From assembly GCF_030936135.1 (NCBI RefSeq), contig NC_082596.1, positions 96,084,449 through 96,148,448 of the forward strand: a DNA stretch of 64,000 bases, read 5' to 3'. Shown here piece after piece: positions 25,130-39,900 of the stretch. Below the pieces are notes generated by a model. That model was not told the DNA's origin. It did no database searches and saw only the letters and a program-made list of their open reading frames with translations. The stretch comes from Gavia stellata (lineage: Eukaryota; Chordata; Aves; Gaviiformes; Gaviidae). Made by a program: the position numbers and the translations under genes. Numbering within the stretch: the stretch's first letter is position 1; every line of letters begins with the position of its first letter.

Positions 25130-27884
25130 AACATGAGCATCCTGTGGATACTTTCCAGTTTTATTCTGCTGCCATAACATAGTCACACAGAAGAGCTGAA
25201 GTGTAACAGAACATGCTCTGCATTCAAATATTTTTTGATAACATTTAAACAAATCTACCCAAAGAAAACATTCCCCAGTTCTTTATTTGCAGGGAATAAA
25301 TTAAACACAAAAGAAAAAACACATACATGCTTGAAATAAATTTTAACATAGGTATTAAAAAAATTTTTGGGGAACATTAATTAAAGAATGAAGTCTCAGA
25401 ACCAGCCTGATGTTTTTATACATTTCAAATGAACGTAAATTAAAATGGAACATACTTATTTTATTTACTCCTCAAACTTAAGTGCAGCACAACACAGTTT
25501 AAGTGCCTTGGCAACAAAATAATATACAAATAATTAATAGACTAGGCCATTGGTAAATTTATCATTTGTTATCCTTAATGCTATGAGAAGTGTGCGGCAG
25601 CTAAAGCCAAATGTTGACAGTTTTTTGTTCATATCCATCTCTATTCATCTACCTGCAAAGTTGTAGATAGATTTAAAACCCCAAGTACAAATTAACAGGA
25701 TGGAAGCATATGCCTAAACTCAAGCATGTTCACACAAACTTTAGACTGCAGAAATGGATGGTGAGCTCAACTTTCCAGACAGTTCCTACCTAAAATGGGA
25801 TGTGTTTATATGTTGTTATTAAGCTGACTGAAGTTCTGACCAAGGTCAGCTGAAGCAGCCCTTGAATATAATGTTTTGGGCTTGCAGTAGTAAGCTTTTT
25901 TTCCCTACCTTCAGAAGCTCCTCTCCTAATAATTTTGTCATATATGATAAACTGGGAAAGAAACTTGGAACTGAAACTCAGTCTTTCAGCTCTCAATCTT
26001 TCCTAGTTATGCTTTAAGTTGGCCTGTAATATATGAAATTAACAAAGTGCAAATGATTACAAAAAGCAAAATCTGATGTCTGATTATCTTTTATCATCAG
26101 AGGATTTTGTCTTGCTTCTTACAGCCTTTAAATTACGATTTAATACTTGGAAATACTTTAAAACTGTACATACTAATATTTATGTAGAAGAAAATTATGA
26201 ACAGTTACACTTTTCCTATTAACCCATATAATTCAGCTTTAAGAAGCAGAACAGAATATATATCTGAAAAAACATCTAGTTATATAAACATCTTCACCTT
26301 GTAAATTAGAGATTAAATAAAGGTATTTAACAATATCATAGCTACTCTAAAACCAAAATACTAGGTATTTAAAAAGAATTGCATTTATTCAGTAGGATTT
26401 TTCTTAAGGTTGCTTGTCATTTTTTTCCAAGGATACAGCTTTATGGAAATAAGCACAATAACTCAAAGTTTGCTGTGTCATTCTTAACTGAAGAGGTTAA
26501 AAAAATAAAAGCGCCTATGCATGAGAATGAGGGGGGAAAAGAATAAGTGCTTAGTTTCCTTCCAGAAATCATGAGGTCTATGCAGTAGAGTTATAGGGAA
26601 GGTGTGGAGGAAGCGATCTAAAAGTTGGTTTTAATTTTTTTCATTAATACCATTTTAGTGGAACAGTATTACAACAGATATCCTGGTTGTGTCTGTCTTA
26701 TTTCTACTGAAAAATATTTTATTTTCTTCCCTGTCCCATGGTAAAGCTATTAGATAGATAGATGCTTAGCCCTTAGTGAATTACTCCCTCAAGTTGTTTT
26801 TAATAATACTTCAATAATAAAAGAAAAACCTGCAAGTCAAAGTGCAAGCCACCTTGTTTCAGCCCTTCATAAAAGTGTTAATATTTTTTCTCATTCATCT
26901 TCACTCATTTTTTAAATAGAAAAGCTGAATGAGCCTTTAGGAACTTACAGTCCTTCACCCCCCACTGTACACTTATGTCAGTAGATAGTTCCTCTACTCA
27001 GCCCAAATGAATTTGGAAGTTTCTTTTCAAAATAATAATAGAAATATAGTTGTGGGGTTTTTTTTAAGCTGTCCTGTTTCTACATGATCAGAAGCACTAA
27101 GCAAATCTAAACTTAGCCTATTATTATAATAAGAATTTCTCTGAATAAGTAGCAGAGAGAACATTTCAAATTTTTTTAAAGTAATGTAAAAGTTAATTTT
27201 TCAAGTTTTTATTAGCTGCAATAACCTTTCTATGATTGCACTGTAAACTGTTCCAGCCATCTGATTTAAAGGAACAAACCTGATATTCCAAAGCCCACTT
27301 AGTGGAGGCTAAGAATATGAAAAATATTATAGAAAAGGTTATTGGTTGCAAGTGGAAAGAATGATAGTTGAGTTCCTTCCTACAATAATTCTAGAATTTG
27401 TCTAGGCTATTCCGGCTTTTGGGAGCAAGTTTGAACTCCTATGAGTATAATCAACCTGAGAAGCACAGTTAGTGGAAAATTCCCATCATCATTACTAACT
27501 GTCAGCATTTTTAATGCTGCATGTTAACTTACTCTTGTTTTAATCTCACCTTCTGAAATGAAGGCTTACAATAGCATGACTTGAGCCATACAGCAGAGGA
27601 CTCTCAACAAAAGTTCTGTTAGTTAAGCTGTGGCCAGGGATTCCAATGTCACTCTTGCTAGCAATACCTTAGCTGGAAAAAAACCCAAACCCAATGATAT
27701 GTATCATTGGGGCTTAAAAGGGGGGTGGGGGAGAAAGAGGAAAAGGAAGATGAAGATTTTATCTTCAGGTACCATATACCATTTAAGTACCACTTAGGAA
27801 AAAGGCAGCAAATAGGAAACTTGAAGATAGTTTTACCCACAGAAAACAATTAAAAATATATCTATAAACACAAAATATCAGTAC
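25130..27884 (-). other. KDM1B: Probable KDM1B 3'UTR
   Basis: AT-rich sequence follows the KDM1B stop on the minus strand with no further exon. AATAAA hexamers (TTTATT on the plus strand) occur at 25160-25165 and 25282-25287, with others further away, so the end is a guess. A 3'UTR of 2-3 kb would follow if one of these is used. Confidence 0.35.
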
Positions 27885-27968
27885 TTAAAATGCTGCTATT
27901 TTGCTTGCTTCTCGAACCCCACTCAAGTAAGCTCCTGTAACGGTCTGAGGAAAGTGCCTATTTGTGGC
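27885..27968 (-). CDS. KDM1B: KDM1B terminal coding exon
   Basis: Encodes [20 protein letters not shown] and ASKIAAF, followed by TAA. The Thr-Val-x-Gly-Ala stretch closes the FAD site. The end matches human LSD2 residue for residue as I recall it. Confidence 0.96.
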   Translation of the reverse strand, partial: ATNRHFPQTVTGAYLSGVREASKIAAF

Positions 27969-30900
27969 CTGTATTTAAAAAAAAAAAGTTAATTGTTTCT
28001 AAAACTATTAGAACAGATAGAATTTCATAAGATCAGTTTTGTTTTCCTTAAGCATCTACCAACATTTTTAAAAGCCATGGAAAACTTCTTAGGGAGATTT
28101 TAGGAGGAAATATTTAAAATTTTTAGCAACTTCAAAATTTGCAAGCACACCCACTGGCAAAATTAGTAGTCTGTTTTGCCATCTGCACTTTAGTGGGGCC
28201 TGTAAGTTCTATTCCAGTATAGAATGCACCTATACCATCAGCAGCATGCATTTGTTATCTTACCCACCAATGGAATAACAGAAAGACAATTTAACAAAAC
28301 AATACAATCCACTTGTATTTTAGTCATGTTCTGCACTTACTGGTTACACAGTTCACTCCTGACCTGAAATACCTGGCAGACTTTCCATGCCCAATAATAA
28401 TATGAATAAAGAGGGTTCTGTGTCAAAATCAAGAAACATTAGCATATTTGTGTAACAAAATATTTATATGCTACCTCTAGATTAATGGTGTTGGTTAGCA
28501 AAATATGATTTTTCATAAGAAATAGTTCCCCAATAACCTTAATCAACGCTAACAAAGATACTTACCTCACCAGCAAAAAATATTTTTCCTTGTATGTCTT
28601 CAGCTATAATGTCATAAGCTTCACCGCTGCCACCAGTTTTTACAAAACTATAGGCCATCTGGAGCCAAGGGTCTTTGCTCCATCGAGTAACAAAAAACTT
28701 CACTGGGTCAGGAACCTCCTGCATAATCAAAATAAAAGTTACGCACTGCGAAGAAAAGCTCACAATTGCATAGCTTTTTCTCATGAACAGTTTCCTGTCA
28801 TCTTTAGAGTATGTTGTATTATTACGACACAGATTAGATCACATTCTAGAATTAAATTCTAATTTTCCTTATTATACTACTAACCACAAGGATAATTTTG
28901 TTTGCTAGACTTGTCTGATGTCTGAAACATCACAGCTGCACTGTTTCGAATGCAACAAATCTCTATATTGTAATAGACCTAGAACTACACGAGAAAAAAA
29001 AATTCTCCTCGAAATACACATATACTCTTGCAAACAGATACAATACCAGTATCAACATCATTCAACATGTTTGTACGTATAATGTAAGCACTTTCCATCT
29101 TAGTAAGGCATGATGCTTTGCTTCTTCTAGCTTGTTAAATCTCAAAATGTAATCTTCATTTTGGAGGTCATTTTATTCCAGTGGAGAAATAACATTACTT
29201 ATCTAAGATCAGAAAATGAGCTGGCTTGAAAACTAGGTTCAGGGAGAAAACAAAAACCAAAAAGTCAGAGTGTCTGTAGCTAAGCCATGACAGTAATGCT
29301 GTGTATTCTTTGTCACATTGCAGCATGTGAATTCCACTCGATTCTACCAAAAAGAGCCTGGATAACAACTGCCTTCGCTTAGTCCTCTACGGCTGTGTCT
29401 TACTCTTGAGGGGCTTGTGACAAGTAAACAGAAGCACCCCTGGTTGCCTCTTGCACAACGTCTGGTATCAACAAATAGACTAGTCCATTCAGGTAGCACT
29501 TGAGAGACTAAAGCTCAAACAATCAAGACAATGGCTACACAAGTCTGGCAAGATTCATGGACATCCCAGAAGAAGTTCTGGTACGCCCCTGGAAGCTGTC
29601 TTTGTCTTTGAAAATCTTGCTGCATTGTGGACAGATGATTGAAACTCACAACTGCTATAAACCACAGAGACAGACGTGAAAATGAAAATCACTCTTCTAG
29701 GCTTGAGTGGCACCAAAACCAAAGACGTGTTTGCTATCTCGACATTCTCGTGCGATCAAAATGGCAGGTATGTGGACTTACATTGCATGTGATTCTGGTA
29801 ACTGTGAAGCCATTACCAAAAGTATGTTTTCTAGGAAAAGTCGGGCTTTCAGATGCTGAAGTTCTTCCAAGATCATTAATCCTAACATTTGAACCATCAG
29901 TAAAACTTGAGAGATCACCCATGAACATTAAACACAAGCATTCCTTGGAATCTGACTGCTCTAAGTAATTTAATTAAGGCATTACTGTCTATGGAGTGGA
30001 ATGCAAATAACATTGCTAAGTGATAGTCTTCTGCTTGCCCCAGATTTCTCTGTTTTTCCTATTAGATTTTTATCTGTGTGATGAACTGGGGGAAGAAAAA
30101 AAAAAAAGGTAGACATTTTTGTCTTAATTTTTTTTTTAACAGTCAGGATGTAGGGCCCTTGATAGATCATTTTGCCTGTACCTCCATCCCAAGACAGCTC
30201 AGGAAGGGTTGTTTCTTATTAGAAGAGTAAGGGATTTGTTTGGTTTGGGGGGCTGGGGGGGGTTGTAATTTCAGTTGCTTTTTACATGGAGGGAGGGTGA
30301 AATCACAATCAAATTCATCTAGCTTAAAGCTTTTATGATGTATTGGAAGCGGTGATGACCAAAAAAAAGTGTTTTGAAAAAGTGACTGCTAAGTAAGAAC
30401 TGTTTGTGTTATCTGCCTTGAAGTACTGATTTTAATTAATTTTACTTTCTAAAAGCACTTTAAGGGATGATAGTTCATTTCTGTTTTTCAATTCATTACA
30501 GATCTAAGATACTTCACGTTCTTCACACAAGAGACCAAACATTGTGTTTTTAGTGTATCTCAAAGGAAGCATATTCCCTCAAACTGACACGAAAAGAAAA
30601 ACAGTTTAAAACGTCAAAGGTTTTCCTATACATCATGAAGTAATACAATCGAAAGCTTTACCTCTGTTGGCAAGTTAATTCATCTCTTAAGAAAGCACGC
30701 TTCTCTTACCTGCTCCTTGAACAGCTCTCGAAGTACAGTCATACACTGTTGCAGTACTTGTTTGTCATCTAAATTCTTAATGGTTGTCACAGCATCTCCA
30801 GTGACCACTGACATTAAAATGCTTTGTTTGCCCTAAACCCAAGACATTAACATATGAGATAATTTCAAAATTATTAGGTTATTAAGTATTTCTTGAAGAG

Positions 30901-33900
30901 TCCCTTTTAATTAGTATTGACAAAGAGATTTTCAGCTGCAAAGCAACTTTTGTTCTAGAGGAAAGTGGGTTTGATTCCTTAGAATAAAGGGTGCATATTC
31001 TACAGTATTTATGCTCAAATTACTAACATCTTCTGATGTCTTGTTCACAGATCTGTGTCACGGTCAGACCCTTTTACATCTTGCTGAATTAACGAAAACT
31101 TCCTACTTCCTATCTACCTATTTAAAGGCTACACCAAAAGATTTGACATTTATAGTGTTGTTCTTTGTGACAGACCTCAAGCTCCAGTTCCGTGCCAAAA
31201 TTCCACCTCAACTGTACTCCAAAAGGTGGTAACAAAGAGAATCTATTTAAATACGAGTTAGATATGTTTTATATTAGGCCAATACTAAGTTCTTACCAGG
31301 ATATTTTGGCCCAAGAAAGGAAAGCGCAGTTCTACTGATGTTTCCTTCCAATTCAAGAACTCTGCTGCCCATGCAGAAGTTTTGAAGATTAAGTGCTGAC
31401 TATAGAATAGCACACTGGTTCTCAACATCTTTAAAAGAACTCTGCCTCTCTTGTTTATACAAAGCAATTCTTCTGTTACTAAACTTGACAGCTAGCAGAG
31501 AATAGCTATCAAGCAAATTAAGAATTGTATCTAGTGTCTCTGGACAGCATCAGCACACTGAACCACATGTAGAATAAGCTTAAAAGTACTGAAGAGAAAA
31601 CTTCTTTAAGGGAAGTCATATACAGGTACAGATAGTGTAGTAACAGAGCACGATCTTCACAGGATTGTTTCCTTTTGGACTAAGCCATAAGGTTACAAAA
31701 TGGCCTTTTAATTGCTGCGAAGTAGTAAGCAGCAGTTGTTGTAAAAGCATGAAAAGGTAAGGCATAAATGTGTAATGTGTCTGCTTGAAGCTGGCGGGGA
31801 AGAAAAACATGATGTCAGTGCACTGGTTTGAATTTGTTTTGAAATTCATGAGTTTAGGACTGACCCTATAGACTTCAGTTTCATAACATAGTGTGTCTTT
31901 TCTTCTGCCACTCCACATAATGGCTTGCATTAGCTGGAATAACTAAGTGCTAATAAGCCAGCATGATCTTTTTAACAGAATTTTTAGCTGATTTAAATAA
32001 AGGAACAGAAGTCCTAAACTGGAAGTGACTGGTGGACTTTTTCCCATATTAGGACATCTATAGTCAGGTATTACAGACTTGTTTTCAAGATAGTTTGAGA
32101 ATAAAAGCATTAACTTGCTTTTATATTATTTTGTATCCAAATGTAGGAAAACATTCCCATTTATTATAATGGAGTATCAATCAGCTTTTTCTTGATAAAT
32201 AACACTGCTTCCGCTTCTTTTAACAGTTGTGGGGGTGGGGGAAAGAAGAAAACTTTAGTTGTTCAGTAATTATTGCACCTAGATTCCAAACTGAATTTCT
32301 GAAGGGCCAACAGAAAATACAGCTAGCGTATGATACCTCTGGATCCATGTCATAGAAAACACTGAAGAGCCCACGCTGGCTGGAATTGGGTGGAACATGA
32401 CCAAAAAAATCAGCTCCTTGAATTTTACTGTCCCAAAATCTATAAGGAAACTGCAAGGCAATCTAGAGAGAGAGAAAGAAGGATGGAATTAAAGCATTTC
32501 ATACCACAAAACTCATAACCGGATATGCTATATGTTGTTCCTCTAATTCTTTTTCCCTTTTCCACTCCATTAGAGACACCCAGCTCTATGAGAGGGTCTC
32601 CAGTATATGTGGGCCTGTTCTCCAAGGGGGACAGGGAAGGAAAGACAAACATTAGTTTCACAAATTGCAAATGCACAGACAGTATCAAATTCACAGTAGA
32701 ATTCACTATGGAAAATGCTCAAGAAATTCAGCAGAATTTTTACAAACCTAATGTAGAACTTAGTGATCCCCATCCTGGGAGGGGGGTGGTTCTGAATCTT
32801 GCCTTTAAATTTCAACATTGTTATAATCCTGTTTCTGGCATTACTTCTGTTATGTTTTCTACGCACGCAACTTACTAGGGATCTTCTCAGGAGAGGCTGT
32901 CTTTTTGCACTGAGAAAGGGTAGGAGATTTTACACTGGTCAAATACACAACTTAACTTACTTCCAGTATTCTTCTGATATAGTTTATGTATTTATTAGAT
33001 CGAAAGGACCTGGAATAAGCATACTATTAGAACTTTGGAAGATCTAAGACCATTATGCAGGCTTGCTCAAAATTAGGCATGAAACATTTAAGCTGTGAAG
33101 TGATTCTGCAAACAATTTCTTTAAAAAACCCATTAAGTTGGGAAATTTAAGAAACAAATACATGTGATCCCTGATAGCATTTTGCTCTTCTAGGCTACTA
33201 TCTACAAATAAAAACAAATGCATATTAAATCCTGAGAAATACACAGTAAAAGCAACAGGAATAAATCAGTCAGTGTTTCTGTGAAAAGAAAATGAAACAT
33301 AATCTGAAATTACTTACCTTCTCAATGACTCCTGCTCCCAAACTATTAATGGCTTTAATCTTTTTTTCTGACAGTGGAGGATTAAACTGAATGGCATTTT
33401 TCTGAAGAAGGGCCAGTGGTACAGTCACTAACACCTGAAAGAAATAATGACAATCAGAACAGTAGCAAAAGCTGAATACTGCTCTTAAGCCTTACAGCAT
33501 CGTCTTAACTATCTTGGATTATTCTTGTAGGATGCAGCATAATACTCACCAGACACCTCTAGATTAGTGTCTGGTTTTACTCCCCAGTAATGGGAAACAC
33601 ATGCCTTACATTCAGGTGAGAACAGATCCTGCAGTTCACTGGTTCTGAGTTGTAGTCTGTTGAATTGCTTGTATCGGAGTGGCTAACCATGCTACTAATT
33701 TTAATACCTCCTGTAAATTATAGTCAATGGCTCTCAGATTAACAAAACTGTCTTTTTGAAAGGAGAGAAGATGGCCATTGTTTTGGTTTGTTTTTTCTTC
33801 CTTCACAGATCCCTTCTCTTTAAAATATGATCAGTAACACTGCTGATGTCAGTCCAATCATGATTAAGTTTATGTATCATTTTAAAAATTACTAAAAGCT

Positions 33901-36900
33901 AAAGTACACAGTATGAAGCAGGTGGGGATACAGGGAATAAAGGAGACTGAGAAATATCCAAGTCCTGGATACCAAGGGGAGAAATTTTAACAGGGTAGAT
34001 TCACATGCTAAATGGCGTAAAGCTGAGCAGGGAATGGAACCAGAAAATGTAACTGTCACTTCAAAGACCAGATAAAAATCTATTTGCTTTACATTTTTAG
34101 TACTACGTTTATAGTGCTTAGTTTTTCAAATCAACTAGCACTCAAAACTCAAGCATGCTCAACAAAAAATAAGCTCTAGGACATCCAAATACAGGTCACT
34201 AGAATATATGAGTTTTCATCTTTGAGTAGGGAGAAATTGGACTAAATAGTCTTCTGAGGGGGGAAAAAAAAAAGGACAAAAAGGACATGTACTGTGGTCA
34301 ATGTTGTTCTTGTGTTCCCTAAAATCCTTAATCCTGAAGCATATTGGGTACCTTTTGTGTTGTCCACACTGTTCCATCTGCAGTAGTGACCTGTACTTCC
34401 TCACCAGAATAGTCAATACTCTGTACCTATTAGAAGACAATTGAAGGTTATACTACAAAATCTACATATGCAATGCTAATTCAGACAAGAATAGCTAATA
34501 CAGCACCAGTGTGCAAACTAGAAATTGCAGAACACAAATTCCCAGAGAAATATTGAAAGGAAAAAAAAATAGCCTCCATGGAAGCTGAAAAAAAAAAAAA
34601 ATCATCATACAAGCTCATGATATCATAGTATTTAAGTACTGATAGTCCTCAAAGAGGATTTCCAGAAATGCTGAAACTGTCCTTTCTTTTCTTAAAGACA
34701 AGTTGAAATCATCACAGGCACAATTTGCCTGGTCCAAAAGAATACAAAGATTGGGTGCTTCAAAACAAGCTAAGACAGGCGCTGCATCAACATTTTCCAG
34801 ACTCACTGGGAAATTCAGCCGGATGTCCAGCCCTTCTGCCAATTTATCAATCACAGTAGAATATCCCACAGTTAGTAGAGTGTGATCTCCAGCAAACTGG
34901 GCAAAAAATTCATTGTGGTCCCATGAGCGTGCAGATACCTGTGGACAGAACATAACTAGCTGTCTCTATTGGTGAGGTGACAGGGGTACTAGCAAAAGTC
35001 CCACAGTTTAGAAGCCACCACCCTAATTCCCTTCACAACTGGGGGGGAAAAAAAAAGTGTATCACCAGAATGTATGGCAACACTGACAAAAGCAAATGGC
35101 TTATTTACCTAAGGCCACTGTACAACATATTAATTGCTGGATTAAGAAATGTTATAATATGGGTTGGTCACTAGCAAGTAATTTATAGTTCTGCTTGGTG
35201 GAGAAAGCAAGGAAAGTAGTACAAAAGTTCAGGTGGATTGCAGTGTATTTATTTCAGTTTTATGTCTCTAACAAAGAAATAAGATTTTACAGCCTTAAGA
35301 CTTCAAATGAAAATGGAAATATTTTATTTCCCAACGTGAAGGGGAAAATAAGATACAAAAAAATCTCAGTGGAATTTTTCTGTCACTTTGGAGGTTCTTC
35401 CATGGTATCTTTCATTGACCTTCTTCCCCCACCCCTGCAAATTCATAGTTAGTAAAATAGTGATATTTACACTAAGCAATCACCACTTAGCAGTGAAAAA
35501 TCTGAAGCTATTCTCAAACTGCTATTCAAATGCCCATTCCTATCACTGCAGTTACATTTACTTCACATTTTGATTTTAAAATTGAAGGCAGGATGATAGA
35601 TTTTAACATCTATCTTATTTCTCCTGGGTGCTTGTGAAGTGTGGAAGCTCAGCATATCAAAATATTTTCCATTGATTGCCCTGGTATAGCATTGTCTTGC
35701 AGATTCTTGTTATGTTCTTAGGTGCTTCTCAGTTCAGATCAGATTTGTGCATCTGCACATATCAATCAGCTGTCCCACTACTGTAGTACAATTGAGCCTA
35801 AACATCTTTAACCCAGGCAACAGGACTGAGCAAATAATGCACTGCAAACAACATCATACTTTGCTATTTCCTGAATCTGCTTGGTTAAAATTGAAGTCGC
35901 GAGGAAAGCCAAGTATCACATAGTCAACAGAATACCTAGGAGTGGTGAACTGGGGCCCACCGTCACGGTGTTGGAACACTTCAGAAGTTAAATGCATTTA
36001 TTCTCAAGATACCTAGCAAGGTAGAGAAATACCTCAGTTTTTAAACACAGAACTGAGAAGCAGAAGTCACACACAGTATCTGAGGAAGAGTAACTCTCCT
36101 GTGAATCCTACCACCCAGCATCTCAGCAAAATGCCCTACTCCACTGCACCATTACTCTCAACTTCTACATTAAAGAGGATGTCGCTGGAAGCATGTCATG
36201 AACTCCCATCAGATCACCTACAGCAGCACTGCAGTCTGTGTCTCAGTGCTTTTAAAGAACAGGTTAGGGATGTAGGAACAAACGTTTAGGGATAGCTGAT
36301 TCCTCCTTTGGGGCCATGGGATGGATCAGATGACTTCTCAATGTTACCTCCAACCCTATTTTCTATGAAGCTCTACCACTTCAGAACACAGCTGTCAAAA
36401 CTCACCTGAGAGAGATTGCTGCCACAGGCATACTCCAAATTACTGAGATGGAACTGTAGTACTTTTTCTTCCAGCTCACTGAACTGGATACCAGACTCCT
36501 GAATAAAGGCTTTATAGATCTCTTGTATTTTTTCTGTGAAAGAACACATTTAAAATAAGAATATATCACGATTCGTCAGAAGTCCCACTGCATTTTCAAT
36601 ATGCTATTCTCTGGATCACATGATTTTCAAGTTTACTGCTAAGTTGCACTAAGATGTTTTTCTTCTCATAGGGGAAAAAAAACCCCGCAAGATATTTCTG
36701 GTGATAAAATACAAGTTTGTTGTTTAATCATAGGTTTCCCTAGTAAAATCTTCTTCTTCAAAAAGGAAACATAAATAGCTTCAGGAAAAAAAAAAAAGAA
36801 GAGGTTAAAATTATTTAAAAGAAAACAGAAAAAAAAAGTGCAACAGCACAGCTGGGCTAGCCAATTTGAGGCAGGAGAGAAATTAATTGTTTAGCTATCA

Positions 36901-39900
36901 TCAATATACAGTTGAAGATATTTCAAGGAAAATACACTTCAAGGTAATGGAGAATCCGTGCAGATAAATAAATCCTGCTTAATTTTTACAAAACCAAAAG
37001 AGGTGAGAAATTTGATCCAGAGTTCACTGAAGAACATAGGAGTTACTAATTCTGTCTTACAGAATCCATGCTGAAAAGATTTGGGAGGCAGACATTTCTG
37101 AGCAAGTTTATTTTTTGTTGCTGAATGTGCTTGCATGCTGTAAGTGTGGTGGGAGGCGTTACCAATGGAGATGGGACTATTCTTGCCAGCAGAAAGCTTT
37201 GATCAGGCTCTTTTTTTTAGACAGATTAGTCAAAAAGTATAAGCATTATGGCTAGCCATGGCCTGCTTCAGCAAGAAGCAAGTCTCCTGAACTGCTAGTG
37301 CCGCTAGTTAAACTGAAAAAGCTACCTCATGAAAACAAGATACTACATCAGAAGTCATACAGTATTATAAAAGCCTTCAAATTAGGCTTTCTTAAAAGTT
37401 ACAAGTGACATTTTGGTCTGTGTGTCTACGATAATCAATCTCCCTTTGTCCTCCATAGAGCAAGGTTATCACTGCTGGATTTAAGGTCAGCTGTAAAGCC
37501 ATACACTTCTAAAAATGTCTGACGTAAAAGCCAATTTAATATAAAACTCTTATGAACACAGCCAACATCTTCACTTGGCAATACATCTCCCACTTACCAC
37601 CAAGAGGAACATCTTGATGTTGGGTTTTATCTTTTCTCCACTCAGAGACGACATCTAGGATGGCATTGAAATGAAAGTCCATACGTTTATCAATAGTGGG
37701 ATCTGTTATCCTTCCACCTTCCTGGATCAAGTCACATTTCTCCCCTAGTTTGTGCATTTTAATGCCAAGCTTAAGAAAAAGACATTTTATTGCTTTTTAA
37801 GTATAGAAAAACTGCAGTGCCTAGCCTGCTGAAAGTTATTTAAAGTAAGGTGAATCCCTCAGATTTAAGTGTTGCCACTTAAAAACATCCAGGACTTTGA
37901 ATAATTAGTCAGATTAATTCAAACTCTCATCCTCCTAAAATTGGAATACCAGCAACCCTTCTGTCCGTTAATTGTCCACAAACTGTTGTTCCCTACTCTT
38001 CCATCCTTTTCTTTATCAGGGATTCCCAGAAAACCCATCTCCAACTTTCCTGTCAGGCCAGGGACTAGTACAGAGATGTTGGGTCTGGTCATCAAACATG
38101 ATGAACCAGTCTCCTTCATTTCTACCTCACCGTATTCTATAAATCACCATTAAAATCAGTTCTTTTCTACAACTTTCTGGTGCCTGATGCCCAGACAGTT
38201 CCCTGCATTCAGGAATTGGCAGGACGTTGCTTGCCAGTTACCGCCAATTTCATTAACAAACAAGCAAAGAAAGAAATTATTTGTAATTAAAACTAGAATT
38301 TTGCTCTGCTTGTCCAACTTGTATCAAACACACAACAGAGCTAAGTCAGAATAAAGACGTTTTTATGTTCTACAGAGTCAGTCTATAGAAAAATAGCACA
38401 AATATAGCGCTAACTTCTTCCTAGGGCCTTGTTACTCAGGGTGCGGTCCAGGGTTTTTCACACAGCCTCACATCTCTCTAGGCTGTTGGTCATCACTGCA
38501 GATCTCTTCTCAAGATACCGTTGTACTTTGAATGAAAGTTGACATCAAATGACCGCAAAGGGATGGGCACCCAATGTGTATTCAGAAGTCATTGCTCTTC
38601 ACCTCATAACTAAAACATGATTTTAAAAAAAAAAAAAAAAATTTCTTCATGACGCTGTAGAGCAGTAAACAGTTAAAACAGCACGGGCTGGATTTGCATG
38701 CCTCTCTGAACAAAGTCCATACTCAAGTTCCGCTTGGAGAAATTCAGCTTCCTGCCCCAAGAAAACCAAACCAAACCAACAAATAAAAAACCCAAAAAAC
38801 CCGAACTGCAGTTTGTTTGCAATCAGTAGTTGTTATACACATTCATCTTAACTTGTGCGGAACTGAACTAGAAATGTAGAGGCTGAGCAAAGGCATAGAA
38901 CTATGTATTACAACAACATAGCAATAGCCTCCCACAGTAAAGCCTTTCGCAGCTCTAAGGAAGTTTGTCGGGGACCTTTTGCATTACTATCTCCAGAAAA
39001 GGGGAGAAAAGTGGTTTCCTCTGGTTCTGAAGCTGGAGCCGCCTGGTTTTCCTTTACATAATGTGCCCAAAAGCATTTTATAGCCCTTCTCTGTCCCCAG
39101 CTGTTACCAAAGATATAATAGCAACACAGTTCACTTACAACGTAGAACAGTGTTTTTAATCGTGGACTCCCACCCTTACCCATCCCCTCAAACCTGGCTT
39201 AAATGACAATTTTTCACTAGTGATAATGCATGACCACTGCAGGGAACCCACTTGCTCACACATTAGTGCCATTGGGTTGTTGACACATCCATTGACGATT
39301 TGTGCACCTCTTCCAACAGTGACTCCTTGGAATGTCTTATCGTCCCACACTCGGCCACCAGTTCTGTCTTTAGCTTCTAAGACAATGACCTATGACACAA
39401 TGCAGCTTAGTAAATTGTAAGATTTGATGATATTAAACATACCTGTTCAATTCCAGAGCAAAGGGGAAACCAAAACAAAAAAAACCCCAAGCAATCCAGC
39501 AATGCTAACAACCTTAATACTTTATTTTTGTTTGTGGATATAGTTAATTTATGCATTTAAATTGTCTTTTAAAGGTTACCCTTTGGGATATAAACATAAA
39601 ATATATACATATTAGGATATATACATAAAATAACTGTTACTTTAAGAAACAGCTCTAACAAAAATAAGCCTTCTTTTTAAGAAAAGCTGAAGATCTATTC
39701 AGGAAATCTCAAAATTGGAGTTTAAGGCATGCTACAGGCTATTAAACACAATGATCTGGGTGCAGTGTCCTTCTGAGGAAGTCCATGCACCTTTCGGAGA
39801 AATTTATTCCTGGGGTATTCCAAGAAAACCCCATTCTTATGTATTTCCACCATTCATACATATCTCCTTCAGCATCCACTGCTTGTCACTGACAGACACA

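Noticed and set aside
32525-32878. 117-aa plus and 98-aa minus frames upstream of KDM1B exon 17
   Set aside because: Intronic, antisense to each other, with no recognisable content.
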